NCBI GenBank assembly: GCA_964392665.1
Contig: CAYMQB010000008.1
Location: 18,575 to 82,574 of the forward strand
Length of the DNA: 64,000 nucleotides
DNA from: CAYMQB01 sp964392665
GTDB taxonomy: Bacteria; Hydrothermota; E44-bin80
Direction: 5' to 3'
Positions 27,433 to 35,655 of this stretch are shown here, piece by piece. Under the pieces are notes generated by a model. The model was not told the DNA's origin, searched no databases, and worked only from the letters and a program-made list of their open reading frames with translations. A program made the position numbers and the translations under genes. Numbering within the stretch: the stretch's first letter is position 1; each line of letters opens with the position of its first letter.

Positions 27433-28605
27433 TTAATAATCCATGTTTGTGTGCATATTATCAATATCTGAATAATGTTTTAATAATGACTCAAATTTTT
27501 CTTCCGACACCATAGAATCTTTAATTTTTCTAATATTTTCGTGGTCACATGGGATATTTAAACCACTTTCAGCATACTTAACGGCATATTTAACTCCTGA
27601 GTAATCAGACCTTAACCATTCATTAAAGTGGTCTATAACTTCACAAATATGAGAAAAACTGTCTTCCTCAACAGGAAAAAAATTGAAATCAGGTCTTTCT
27701 TTTATATTGGATAATTGCGCTGGAATTGCCCCGAGTCCGGGAAAATGAAAATAAAGAGATGCTCCACCTTTTTCGAATCCTCCGTGGGCATAGAAGTTTC
27801 TATAATGTTCCTTTATCTCATCCAATTGATCATAAAATTTCTTGGCTTGAGTATCTTTCGTGATATCGAAAAGCTTCTTAAACTTATCAGACCAAAAATT
27901 TGAAATAAATTGAACCAAGTCTATTTTGTTATTTTGTTTTTCTACAAAAGGAAGAATTAATACAAAAAGATGCTCCAAGAAGCTGAAATAGGCATCTAAC
28001 ATTGCGATTGTATTATAAAAAAGCTCGCTTCTTGTCTTCAATAAATCGTTCAACCCCGCAAATAGGTTATCGTCAGGCTTAGCGTCTTTATTCGGTTTCG
28101 GCATAGATTTTCTCTCAGCCTTATCTCTAAAATAAACATACCTGTTTTCTAATTTGTGATAATGATTGGCTATAGTAACATTGCGCTCACATATTTGATG
28201 TTTTGCAAAAGGTGTAAGTAGCTGCTTTTCTATTTTTGCAATAACCCGTTTTAATTTTCCTATAATTTCTTTTTCAATTTTGATAATTTCTTTTTGATGT
28301 TCATCATTGTTTGAAATGTAGAGGTGCAAGCCAAACTTCTGTAGTTCAAAGACGCAATCAAATTTTTTGTAGCGGAATGGGATTCCCCATCTCAATTTTT
28401 CACCTGGCCCGAATGCTGGGCACCGGAGAATATTTGACAAAGTAAACTGGATTAGCTCTGGAACTGGAATTTCCTCTCTTCTGATATGAAACTGTGAGGA
28501 TTTTTTTGAATAAATAAAGCTATCATTTGTGTCAATGGGCGGACTAAAATCTTTTAATGATTTTGTTAGCCCTTCATAAATTTTATCAAATTTGGATTCT
28601 GTCAT
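27433..28605 (-). CDS. unknown protein with HEPN-like YRxxxAH motif
   Basis: 390 residues from the ATG at 28605; a TTG seven codons upstream is possible and neither start has a clear ribosome-binding site. I do not recognise the family. The N-terminal ~100 residues are mixed alpha/beta (LRWGIPFRYKKFDCVFELQ). A long helical, coiled-coil-like stretch (about 102-165) and a lysine/proline linker follow. The C-terminal half is helical and contains EHYRNFYAHGG, where R269-x4-H274 matches the R-x(4-6)-H motif of HEPN RNases and related domains. Last gene of a five-gene minus-strand island containing a restriction-modification system; a defence role, perhaps RNA cleavage, is inferred from motif and place. 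No membrane segment. Confidence 0.55.
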   Translation of the reverse strand: MTESKFDKIYEGLTKSLKDFSPPIDTNDSFIYSKKSSQFHIRREEIPVPELIQFTLSNILRCPAFGPGEKLRWGIPFRYKKFDCVFELQKFGLHLYISNNDEHQKEIIKIEKEIIGKLKRVIAKIEKQLLTPFAKHQICERNVTIANHYHKLENRYVYFRDKAERKSMPKPNKDAKPDDNLFAGLNDLLKTRSELFYNTIAMLDAYFSFLEHLFVLILPFVEKQNNKIDLVQFISNFWSDKFKKLFDITKDTQAKKFYDQLDEIKEHYRNFYAHGGFEKGGASLYFHFPGLGAIPAQLSNIKERPDFNFFPVEEDSFSHICEVIDHFNEWLRSDYSGVKYAVKYAESGLNIPCDHENIRKIKDSMVSEEKFESLLKHYSDIDNMHTNMDY

Positions 28606-28697
28606 AGAAATTACCAAAATAACCAAAATGGCGTCGAATTATTCTACCCAACACAAAAATCACCTGCCTTTTGGAGCAGCGAAGCGGCGGAAAAAGG

Positions 28698-29597
28698 TCA
28701 GCTGGATTGATTGATTAGGTTTATGTTTTCTTGATGTTCATAGAAAATTTTATGCAATTTTAAAAAATCCATCTCTTCATCATCTGTAACAAAAAATCCA
28801 CAAAAAGAACATTTCAATGCTGTAGGATAAACCCCAACGGCCCAAGTTTGACCATCTGAGTAATCATAATCTATCTCTGCAGAAAATTTTGCAGCATTTC
28901 CACACGCGGGACATTCCCCATAATTAAATGAAGTTTTATCATTATGTATTTCGTGTAATTTCTCAATACGCTTTGCCTGTGTGGGATCTTGCTTGATTCT
29001 TTCCCATTCTGAACGGTAAAATTTGATCTTTTTTTGCATTTTCTCGTAAAGATCACCTTCATAATCCTTTGAGAGGAATTCCAATGTCTGTATTTTATCC
29101 CCTATAAATTCTGTAAGTAAAATATCAAGCTCATGTGAGTAGTCTTTTATGACATTTAATAAATCATGCAGTAAGAGTTTCTTTAACCTTTCAATATCAA
29201 CTTCTTTCAAGGGCCGATGTGCAATAGTATCTCGATAATTGGACAAAGTGAAAAGGGTGTTAAAATATTTCAGTGTTATCGGAGAAAATTCTTTAGCTCG
29301 TAAAAGAGCTTTACGGAAAGTTAAAACATCACTATTCGGGTTTTGTGAAAACTCTTTGTTTGAAAGATTTTCTGAAATTAACTTGTGTTTGTATAAAATC
29401 GGGGCACTATTTCTGAAAGATTCTTTTTTCAACACATATACTGGATTTATATCCCATAAAATTGCTTTTAGAATTCTTTCAATTCCTATAGCAAGATGCA
29501 ATACGCTTTCAATTATCTGTTCATTGTTCATTTCATTACATATGAGGGTTGTACATTTTTTAAGGAAAATAAGAGAATCCTTTAAATACTCATTCAT
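28698..29597 (-). CDS. HEPN-like protein with C-terminal zinc ribbon
   Basis: 299 residues, helical for the first ~210. LSNYRDTIAHRPL contains R122-x4-H127, the HEPN-type motif, preceded by YR exactly as in the neighbouring protein. The C-terminus carries a zinc-ribbon pattern, CPAC (229-232) and CSFC (263-266), around a hydrophobic WAVGVYPTALK stretch. HEPN domains act either as toxic RNases or as partner subunits; the zinc ribbon may bind nucleic acid. No precise family is recognised. It precedes the other HEPN-like gene by 92 bp and follows the small DUF6650-like gene by 83 bp, with a 10-bp hairpin in that gap. Confidence 0.6.
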   Translation of the reverse strand: MNEYLKDSLIFLKKCTTLICNEMNNEQIIESVLHLAIGIERILKAILWDINPVYVLKKESFRNSAPILYKHKLISENLSNKEFSQNPNSDVLTFRKALLRAKEFSPITLKYFNTLFTLSNYRDTIAHRPLKEVDIERLKKLLLHDLLNVIKDYSHELDILLTEFIGDKIQTLEFLSKDYEGDLYEKMQKKIKFYRSEWERIKQDPTQAKRIEKLHEIHNDKTSFNYGECPACGNAAKFSAEIDYDYSDGQTWAVGVYPTALKCSFCGFFVTDDEEMDFLKLHKIFYEHQENINLINQSS

Positions 29598-29631
29598 AAT
29601 TTTCTTTCAATCTAACGAACTGGGTGAGGTG

Positions 29632-29662
29632 CTGGCAATTAATCATAGTGTATAATTGCCAG
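29632..29662. promoter_or_regulatory. 10-bp perfect inverted repeat between island genes
   Basis: CTGGCAATTA (29632-29641) pairs exactly with TAATTGCCAG (29653-29662) around an 11-nt loop, and GTG/CAC continue the stem after one bulged base. No T tract follows on the transcribed strand, so it may be an operator or RNA-processing hairpin, not a terminator. Confidence 0.45.
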
Positions 29663-29680
29663 TCACTCTCCAACCAAAGG

Positions 29681-30205
29681 TTAAGAGATCCTTTTTATTC
29701 TCCTTGCTTTTACTTTTTTCATATCGTCATCAGGTTCAGGAGGAAGGATTGATGCCAATTCTTTTTCAGCAGTTAAATCATATGCACATGCCAACCTAGC
29801 TACGTGAATTCCAAATAGTGCTCTTAATTCACCAAGCCCATTTATGAAATCTGGTCCCAGCCAGTGTCTCCTACCTCGTGGCTTTTGAATATTATCAAGG
29901 AACCTGCGGCAGGCTGAACGCATCGCTGTTAAACCTTCCCCTAATATTGAGGATTTGCTAACCTCCTCAAGGTCTTCTGTAAGGCGTTCACGAATTTCAA
30001 GTATGGATTCAACAACATAGTCACCAACTTCCATATCATAGGGGTGATAAAGAGCGCGTCGATCTTCGAGAAAAACCAGTAATCGTTTGGCTTTGTCTTT
30101 TTCATCAGTAGGCGGTTTCCAAGAGATTCCTCCTATCGGAGTAGAAATACCTGTTAAACGGCTGGCTATCGCTTTACCTTTCAGTTTGACTTGTTTTTTT
30201 ACCAA
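29681..30205 (-). CDS. small conserved protein, DUF6650-like
   Basis: 174 residues starting at TTG, with AGGAGGGA 8 nt upstream; no ATG or GTG is available in a sensible place. The N-terminus reads LTGISTPIGGISWKPPTDEK and is followed by LLVFLEDRRALYHPYDMEV, a pattern I associate with DUF6650-type proteins of unknown function that occur as lone genes near mobile or defence loci; this family call is from memory. The rest is helical (ESILEIRERLTEDLEE, LTAMRSACRRFLD), ending in a basic tail. No catalytic motif. It sits 109 bp after the methyltransferase in the same orientation. Confidence 0.6.
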   Translation of the reverse strand: MVKKQVKLKGKAIASRLTGISTPIGGISWKPPTDEKDKAKRLLVFLEDRRALYHPYDMEVGDYVVESILEIRERLTEDLEEVSKSSILGEGLTAMRSACRRFLDNIQKPRGRRHWLGPDFINGLGELRALFGIHVARLACAYDLTAEKELASILPPEPDDDMKKVKARRIKRIS

Positions 30206-30314
30206 AGTGAATCCCTCCTAACATAAGGTTATACAGTAAGAAATAAAATTTATATTCGGAAATTCTGTTATCTAATCTTAAACATAAAATCATTTCTTTC
30301 TATTATAACATCTT

Positions 30315-31223
30315 TTACCCTTTTTCATCAAAAAGTTTGCCTTGCATTGTATATGCTTTTATTCTTTTCTTTGCTAATTCAACATACTTAGGATTATTAT
30401 CATACCCTATACAATTACGATTTGCTTTCAAAGCTGTTAAACATGTAGTTCCACTTCCAACAAAAGGATCTAAAATCACATCTCCCTTGAAAGAATAAAG
30501 CTGTATTAAACGATATGGCAATTCTTCAGGAAATGGAGCAGGGTGACCTATTTTTTTAGCTGAAACGGCAGGAAAAGTCCAAACACTCTTAGTCCATTCC
30601 AAAAAGTGTTCTTTTGTAATTGAATTTTCTTTTTTGCCCTTCTTACGTGAAAAACTTTGCTTGCAAAAAACCAATATATATTCATGAATATCTCTTAAGA
30701 CAGGATTGCCTGCAGACATCCAACTACCCCATGCCGTTGAAGGACTTGCACTTGAAGCTTTATTCCAAATAATTTCCCCTCTCATCAAATAACCAATTTC
30801 TAACATTCCTTGAATTATATAACCGTGCAAGGGGATATATGGTTTTCTACCCAAATTGGCTATATTGATACAAACCCGTCCACCTGGAACCATTACTCTG
30901 TAAGTTTCTTTCCATACTCTTTTTAAAATATCTAGATATTCATTTAATGATAGATTTTTGTCATATTCTTTTGAAACATTGTATGGCGGTGATGTTATCA
31001 TTAGGTGAACACTATTGTCTGGTAATTCTACCATTTGTTCGCTTGATTTGCACAAAATTTTATTAAGGTATTTCTCATCAATAGGGTTCTCGACATATTT
31101 TACTTTTTTACCCTGAGCTATGTTTTCATACAAGCGACTCGTGTAAAATTTCGTAGCATCGTGGTTTATTCTTCCAGAAGTTCCAAAAGAACTCGTTTTT
31201 GTTCCAGTATGCTTATATGACAT
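30315..31223 (-). CDS. type II DNA methyltransferase, beta class
   Basis: 302 residues. The catalytic motif TSPPYN (77-82) comes first and the AdoMet-binding motif DPFVGSGTT (from about 252) near the C-terminus, which is the beta-class order. S/TPPY is typical of N4-cytosine enzymes, while N6-adenine enzymes usually have D/NPPY, so N4-methylcytosine is the better guess. It should protect the host sites against the endonuclease encoded immediately upstream in the transcript (4-bp gap). The start is ATG without a strong ribosome-binding site, so coupling to the endonuclease gene is likely. The target sequence cannot be read from the protein. Confidence 0.9.
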   Translation of the reverse strand: MSYKHTGTKTSSFGTSGRINHDATKFYTSRLYENIAQGKKVKYVENPIDEKYLNKILCKSSEQMVELPDNSVHLMITSPPYNVSKEYDKNLSLNEYLDILKRVWKETYRVMVPGGRVCINIANLGRKPYIPLHGYIIQGMLEIGYLMRGEIIWNKASSASPSTAWGSWMSAGNPVLRDIHEYILVFCKQSFSRKKGKKENSITKEHFLEWTKSVWTFPAVSAKKIGHPAPFPEELPYRLIQLYSFKGDVILDPFVGSGTTCLTALKANRNCIGYDNNPKYVELAKKRIKAYTMQGKLFDEKG

Positions 31224-31227
31224 TGAA

Positions 31228-32097
31228 TTATTCCTTTAATAAAGCCAAAAACTTTTCGCCCTTAAGTTCATAAGTTGGTTCTTGATTAGCAATTTCTATA
31301 ATTCTGCCTAATTCTTCTTTTGTTTTCATGCTTGAAAAAAACTCTCTGCCTTCTTCAAATAGTCTTTCTAAAGAATTATCAAGTTCTTCATACGAGTCAA
31401 ACCGGGTAAACCCTTTGTCCTGCGTTGACTTGATGTTTTCTTCATTGTTATCTAAGGGACCAGGATTTATTGACCAAAATCCTTGAATAATTCCCGCCTT
31501 ACAAAGATGGTCAACCTTCGAATAATAACTTGAGGTAATTGGTGTATTTCCCAAGATAACAATTGGTATTTTAGTTGCTCTATATCCAGATACTCGAATA
31601 TTTATGCTCTTCCCAATTGCTTTTAACATAGAATCAGAACGCAACAAACCCGGAGTGCCTCGATGAGTTCTGTAGTCACCTAAACAGACTAGTTCTCCTT
31701 TTGCCAATTCCCAATTCCACACTATGGACATTTTCACTTCAAAAATGGCAAGAATGTCCTCTGGTTTTTGTTCTCTTTGCTTTGATTTACAAATTCCAAC
31801 ATCAGCAGGTGATTGAGGAGTTAGACCAATTTCCTTACAAATTACTCCCCGCACCGCGAACAAGCCTTTGTCTTGCACAAATTGTTGGAGCAGGTTTACC
31901 GAATATTTTTCCGTAAATTGACCAATCAGAGCATTTCTACTTTGCAAAGTGGTCTTTTTACCTTTATAGGATTTAATCCAATAAGCATAATAACGACCAT
32001 CGTCTCCGAGATAGAAAAGTTGTTCTGGTTGAGCGAAAGTTTTCAGTGATTCTTTAAAAAACTCAATTTCTTTTTCTTTGGTCCATAATCCAACCAT
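31228..32097 (-). CDS. probable type II restriction endonuclease (PD-(D/E)XK)
   Basis: 289 residues. SPADVG (Asp99) followed by LAIFEVKMS (Glu120-x-Lys122) fits the PD-(D/E)XK nuclease core, with a conserved-looking helix before it. The rest resembles no named enzyme to me; the GTPGLLRSDSMLKAIGKS segment may contribute to DNA recognition. The gene is first in the transcript and the methyltransferase follows after 4 bp, supporting a classic restriction-modification pair. The ATG start is preceded by TAGGATAAATA. A promoter with TTGACA lies about 80-105 bp upstream, overlapping the edge of the right-hand direct repeat. Confidence 0.8.
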   Translation of the reverse strand: MVGLWTKEKEIEFFKESLKTFAQPEQLFYLGDDGRYYAYWIKSYKGKKTTLQSRNALIGQFTEKYSVNLLQQFVQDKGLFAVRGVICKEIGLTPQSPADVGICKSKQREQKPEDILAIFEVKMSIVWNWELAKGELVCLGDYRTHRGTPGLLRSDSMLKAIGKSINIRVSGYRATKIPIVILGNTPITSSYYSKVDHLCKAGIIQGFWSINPGPLDNNEENIKSTQDKGFTRFDSYEELDNSLERLFEEGREFFSSMKTKEELGRIIEIANQEPTYELKGEKFLALLKE

Positions 32098-32152
32098 TAT
32101 TTATCCTACCAGATTTTGAACTTAGCCAAGGTCATGCAGCAAGAAATAAAAA

Positions 32153-32173
32153 TTACATCAGGTTTCATATTAA
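32153..32173. repeat. right copy of imperfect 21-bp direct repeat flanking the island
   Basis: Matches 27280-27300 at 19 of 21 positions, same orientation. It sits between the restriction gene start and its promoter boxes, so the predicted transcript would begin inside or next to it. Confidence 0.6.
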
Positions 32174-32176
32174 TAC

Positions 32177-32203
32177 ATTATAGAGAAATTGATATCTTGT
32201 CAA
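32177..32203 (-). promoter_or_regulatory. promoter for the restriction-modification island
   Basis: On the minus strand TTGACA (32198-32203) and TATAAT (32177-32182), both perfect consensus, are separated by 15 bp; the overlapping TAATGT gives a 17-bp spacer. The boxes lie 80 bp or more before the endonuclease start and just beyond the lnt stop. Confidence 0.6.
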
Positions 32204-32231
32204 GGAGAAAAATGTCTATGACATAGAAAAA

Positions 32232-33791
32232 TCATTTCCGTGATTGTCTCCTAAAAAAAGGAGTAAAGTAGAAAACGAACAAGAGAATTGAGACCGCAAC
32301 GACTATCCAGGCAAAGAGGTCTCCAAACCTCGTATAGAAAGAATAACCGTTCATCAGAGGAATTTTTCCATCAACAATAGTTCTTTCAAAAATCTTGCTC
32401 TTCTTCAGAACCCTTCCATACGGGTCAATAAGCATACTGATTCCAGAATTTGCACACCTTGCAACACTCCTGCGATTCTCGACTGCTCTGAGAATTGCCA
32501 TCTCTGCGTGTTGATAAGGACCCGCAGTTCTACCGTACCAGGAATCTTCGGTAATATTGACAAGTACATCTGCACCATTCCCTACGAGTTTTCTCACAAG
32601 CCTGGGAAAGATGGACTCAAAGCAAATCAATACGGAGAATCGAAATGTTCCTTGGTTAAGAACAGTAAACTTCTTTCCCGGTGAAAAATCTCCCTGTCCA
32701 AGATGTATCTTCCTAAGGAAAGGAAAACTATTATCAAATGGTAGATGTTCACCAAAGGGAACAAGGTATACCTTGCGATACTTTCCCTCAGTTTTACCCT
32801 TTTCGGATATTAGAAAAGCTGAGTTGTAAATATGACTTTCACCCCTCTCTCTTCCTGGAACATACTCAGGTGCCCCGGCAATAACAGGAATCCCAGCTCT
32901 CTCAATCAATTCTCTAATCTTCCGGATACATTCCGACCCTTCACGATAAAAACAAGGGATAGAAGTTTCGGACCATACGATAAGGTTTGAACCGCGCAAT
33001 GCTGCCTCAATTGTGAGGTCTTCAAGCGTCGAAATTCTTTCTTCCTCTTCACTTCCTCTCTTGATCTCCGGAAGAACATTAGCCTGTATAAGGGATAATT
33101 TTACTGTCTTTTCCATATGGTTTCTATTCATCACAAAATTGCCAATACTTGTGTTCAAGAAGAGAAGTACAGCAAATGCCGATATACCTACCACCCCTTT
33201 TCTCCAAGATTTCTGTCTTAAAGACCAATAAATAACACTATTACAAAGAACAATAAAAAAGCCAATACCTGCAACTCCTGTAATCGAAGCAATTTGAATT
33301 AAGGATGGAATATTGGAGAACGAATAACCCAAACTTCCCCAGGGGAAACCCACCTCTGAACCAAGAGACCTGATGAACTCAAGAGAAACCCAGAAGAAAG
33401 GAAATGAGAAAATTGCCAGGTTTATTGACAACTTCCTTAACCTTGAAGTCAAAATGGCAACCAAACCCCAGTAAAAAGACAGGTAAAATATCATAAGCAG
33501 AACTCCCAGAAGAATCATTATCCTACTGGCATCCTGCACGTTTACTAAAGTTATCCACCAGAAGATACAAGCATTTGAAACTAATCCAAAGATGAAACCA
33601 AAGAAAAAAGGACTCCTCTTACAGCTAAGAATTGAATGAAGATATGGGACAAAGGCAACAAGAACGAGAAATCTGAAAATTGGATTGGTCGGTGCAAAGG
33701 AAAGACCAAATAGAAGGGCAGTCAGAGAGGGGTAAAGAATATTAGTCAACCTGTGTCTCTTTTTTCTTCCTTGCCGATTTATAGATTGCAT
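32232..33791 (-). CDS. lnt: apolipoprotein N-acyltransferase
   Basis: About 519 residues in the inner membrane. It transfers the third acyl chain to the N-terminal cysteine of lipoproteins. Several N-terminal and one C-terminal hydrophobic helix flank a nitrilase-like domain with the full catalytic triad: Glu in VWSETSIP, Lys in YRKVYLVPFGEHLPF and Cys in LICFESIFP. Length is normal. The start is uncertain: ATG 33791 is used here, but it overlaps the oxidoreductase by 50 bp; a TTG at 33749 overlapping by 8 bp would begin right at the first membrane helix. Last gene of the purN-oxidoreductase-lnt operon. It fits the several lipoproteins encoded nearby. Confidence 0.93.
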   Translation of the reverse strand: MQSINRQGRKKRHRLTNILYPSLTALLFGLSFAPTNPIFRFLVLVAFVPYLHSILSCKRSPFFFGFIFGLVSNACIFWWITLVNVQDASRIMILLGVLLMIFYLSFYWGLVAILTSRLRKLSINLAIFSFPFFWVSLEFIRSLGSEVGFPWGSLGYSFSNIPSLIQIASITGVAGIGFFIVLCNSVIYWSLRQKSWRKGVVGISAFAVLLFLNTSIGNFVMNRNHMEKTVKLSLIQANVLPEIKRGSEEEERISTLEDLTIEAALRGSNLIVWSETSIPCFYREGSECIRKIRELIERAGIPVIAGAPEYVPGRERGESHIYNSAFLISEKGKTEGKYRKVYLVPFGEHLPFDNSFPFLRKIHLGQGDFSPGKKFTVLNQGTFRFSVLICFESIFPRLVRKLVGNGADVLVNITEDSWYGRTAGPYQHAEMAILRAVENRRSVARCANSGISMLIDPYGRVLKKSKIFERTIVDGKIPLMNGYSFYTRFGDLFAWIVVAVSILLFVFYFTPFFRRQSRK

Positions 33792-34755
33792 CGATAATTC
33801 TCGCCATTTCAAGACCCTCTTCAGCTCTAAAAATTGGGTCCTTACCTTTTCTTATAGATTCAACAAAATGCTCTGCTTGCAAGTGAAAGGACAACTTGAA
33901 AGCATTCTTCGAAGCCTCTACACTCGGTGTCACATTGACTATCTCCCCATGCATTCGCTTGTATATCTTCAATGGATTAAGCAATGCACTCCCATTATCA
34001 CCAAAAACATTGAAGTATGTGAAATCCTTTTCAAATAGTAAGGTCCAACTTACTTCGATGGTCAATGTTATTTCATCCTCCATCTGCAGCAAAACTATGG
34101 CTGAATCTTCAACTTCCCTTTTCTTACTTAGAAAGTGGGCACTTCCAGCAACCCTCCTCACTTTCCTGCACCCAAGCAACCACAACGCCTGGTCAAGCAA
34201 AGGCACACCAAGATTAAGCAGTGCGCCGCCACCTGAAGTCTTGCGAAGGTTTTTCCAGGAAGTCGCATCCGGAATTCCTTCTCTTTGAAGCCAGCCGGTC
34301 TTGGCATAGAATATTTTACCGATTTCAACATCGATGAATTTTTTCAATATCTGAACATCAGGACGAAATCTATTGTTAAGTCCCAACATAAATCTGCCTT
34401 TTGCTCCTTTTACCATCTCGCAGATTTTCAGCGCTTCATCAGTGTTTCTTGCGAGTGGCTTTTCACACAGGATATGCTTTCCTGCACTGCAGGCAGCTCC
34501 AACCATTGGCAGATGTAAATAATTGGGAGAGGCAATGACAACGGCATCGACCGCCTTATCATTAACCAATTTTTCATAGTCTGTGAAGGTCTTAGGTATT
34601 CTATGCTTTTTGGAAAGAAATTTGAGCTTTTCATTATCCTCATCACAAAGTGCAACAAGTTCTGCTTTACTTGCTGACTTAAATGCCGGTATATGTCCTG
34701 TCTGTGTCACTGCGCCCGAACCGATAACTCCGACCCTTATCCTTGATTCATTCAT
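33742..34755 (-). CDS. Gfo/Idh/MocA family oxidoreductase
   Basis: 337 residues from the ATG behind AAAGGACTTGAT. The N-terminal Rossmann fold begins RVGVIGSGAVTQTGHIPAF, with the NAD(P)-binding glycine loop slightly modified (GSGAVTQ), then VVIASPNYLH and the family signature CEKPLA whose lysine is catalytic. The C-terminal half is the usual alpha/beta substrate domain, with GGALLNLGVPLLDQALWLLG supplying the conserved histidine-region helix (here the position usually held by D-x-x-x-H reads LLDQA, so the classical histidine may be lacking). Substrate unknown, likely a sugar or cyclitol derivative. Lies between purN (81 bp) and lnt (overlap). Confidence 0.88.
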   Translation of the reverse strand: MNESRIRVGVIGSGAVTQTGHIPAFKSASKAELVALCDEDNEKLKFLSKKHRIPKTFTDYEKLVNDKAVDAVVIASPNYLHLPMVGAACSAGKHILCEKPLARNTDEALKICEMVKGAKGRFMLGLNNRFRPDVQILKKFIDVEIGKIFYAKTGWLQREGIPDATSWKNLRKTSGGGALLNLGVPLLDQALWLLGCRKVRRVAGSAHFLSKKREVEDSAIVLLQMEDEITLTIEVSWTLLFEKDFTYFNVFGDNGSALLNPLKIYKRMHGEIVNVTPSVEASKNAFKLSFHLQAEHFVESIRKGKDPIFRAEEGLEMARIIDAIYKSARKKKETQVD

Positions 34756-34836
34756 ATCAAGTCCTTTCTCAATTCCCTTACTCGAAATTAGGAAAATGGA
34801 AACTTCCAAACTATAACACTATTATTTTCCAATTTT

Positions 34837-35469
34837 TTAATGTTGCGTGACATCTTTTACGAGTATCTTCACTCTTCTTCCGTCTATTTTCAATCTTCCT
34901 TCCGTAAACAGTTCAATCGCTCTGGAATAAATCTCATGCTCATGCGTAAGAATTCTCTGACTAAGAGAATCGACAGAATCATCATCATAAATCAAAACCG
35001 GCTCCTGTAAGATTATTGTTCCGCCGTCAACGCTTTCATCTACAAAATGAACAGTGCATCCAGATATCTTGACCCCGTATTGAAGTGCCTGCCTTTGCGC
35101 TTCCAACCCCTTAAATGAAGGTAATAGTGCGGGATGTATGTTCATAATTCTTCCTTCAAATGCTTTCAAAAATGGTTTTTTTAGTATCCGCATAAAGCCG
35201 GCAAGTACTACCAGTTTTACATGTTTTTCCTTCAATGTTTCAACATATTGTTGTTCGGCTTCCCCTACGAGTACCGTCTTTTTCTCCGTGCAGGGAATAA
35301 ACCGTGCCTCTACTCCGAAGTCTGCGGCAATCTTTAGGGCTCCTGCATCTTCCCTATCACTTATTACCACAACCACTTCAGCATTCAATTTTCCTTCCTT
35401 GATGTGTTTTAGAATTGCTTCAAGATTACTTCCTCTACCTGAAACAAGAACGCCTATCGGAAATTTCAT
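34837..35469 (-). CDS. purN: phosphoribosylglycinamide formyltransferase
   Basis: 210 residues from the ATG behind AAGGAGTTTATA; upstream in-frame codons lack a binding site. Uses 10-formyl-tetrahydrofolate to formylate GAR, the third step of purine synthesis. VLVSGRGSNLEAI is the phosphate-binding N-terminus, MNIHPALLPSFKG contains the catalytic Asn and His, and HFVDESVDGGTII the catalytic Asp. Length and motif order are normal, so it should be active. First gene of a three-gene transcript with the oxidoreductase and lnt, led by a good promoter about 90 bp upstream. Confidence 0.95.
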   Translation of the reverse strand: MKFPIGVLVSGRGSNLEAILKHIKEGKLNAEVVVVISDREDAGALKIAADFGVEARFIPCTEKKTVLVGEAEQQYVETLKEKHVKLVVLAGFMRILKKPFLKAFEGRIMNIHPALLPSFKGLEAQRQALQYGVKISGCTVHFVDESVDGGTIILQEPVLIYDDDSVDSLSQRILTHEHEIYSRAIELFTEGRLKIDGRRVKILVKDVTQH

Positions 35470-35558
35470 TATAAACTCCTTAGTATTGTGTTCGCTCACA
35501 TAAATCTGATTACATTAGCTTTTAAGAGCACACAGAGTCACACAACTCTATTTTTTCT

Positions 35559-35587
35559 CTAATATCATAAACCAAAGCAATTGTCAA
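35559..35587 (-). promoter_or_regulatory. sigma70-type promoter for the purN operon
   Basis: On the minus strand TTGACA (35582-35587, perfect) and TATTAG (35559-35564) are separated by 17 bp. They lie 90 bp before the purN start, in the gap downstream of the vapC remnant. Confidence 0.65.
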
Positions 35588-35655
35588 CGTCAAACAGTTG
35601 AGACTTGCTTCAAGAAGTGCTGTTTTTTTTCTCGACTGCTGAGAATTGTTAGATG

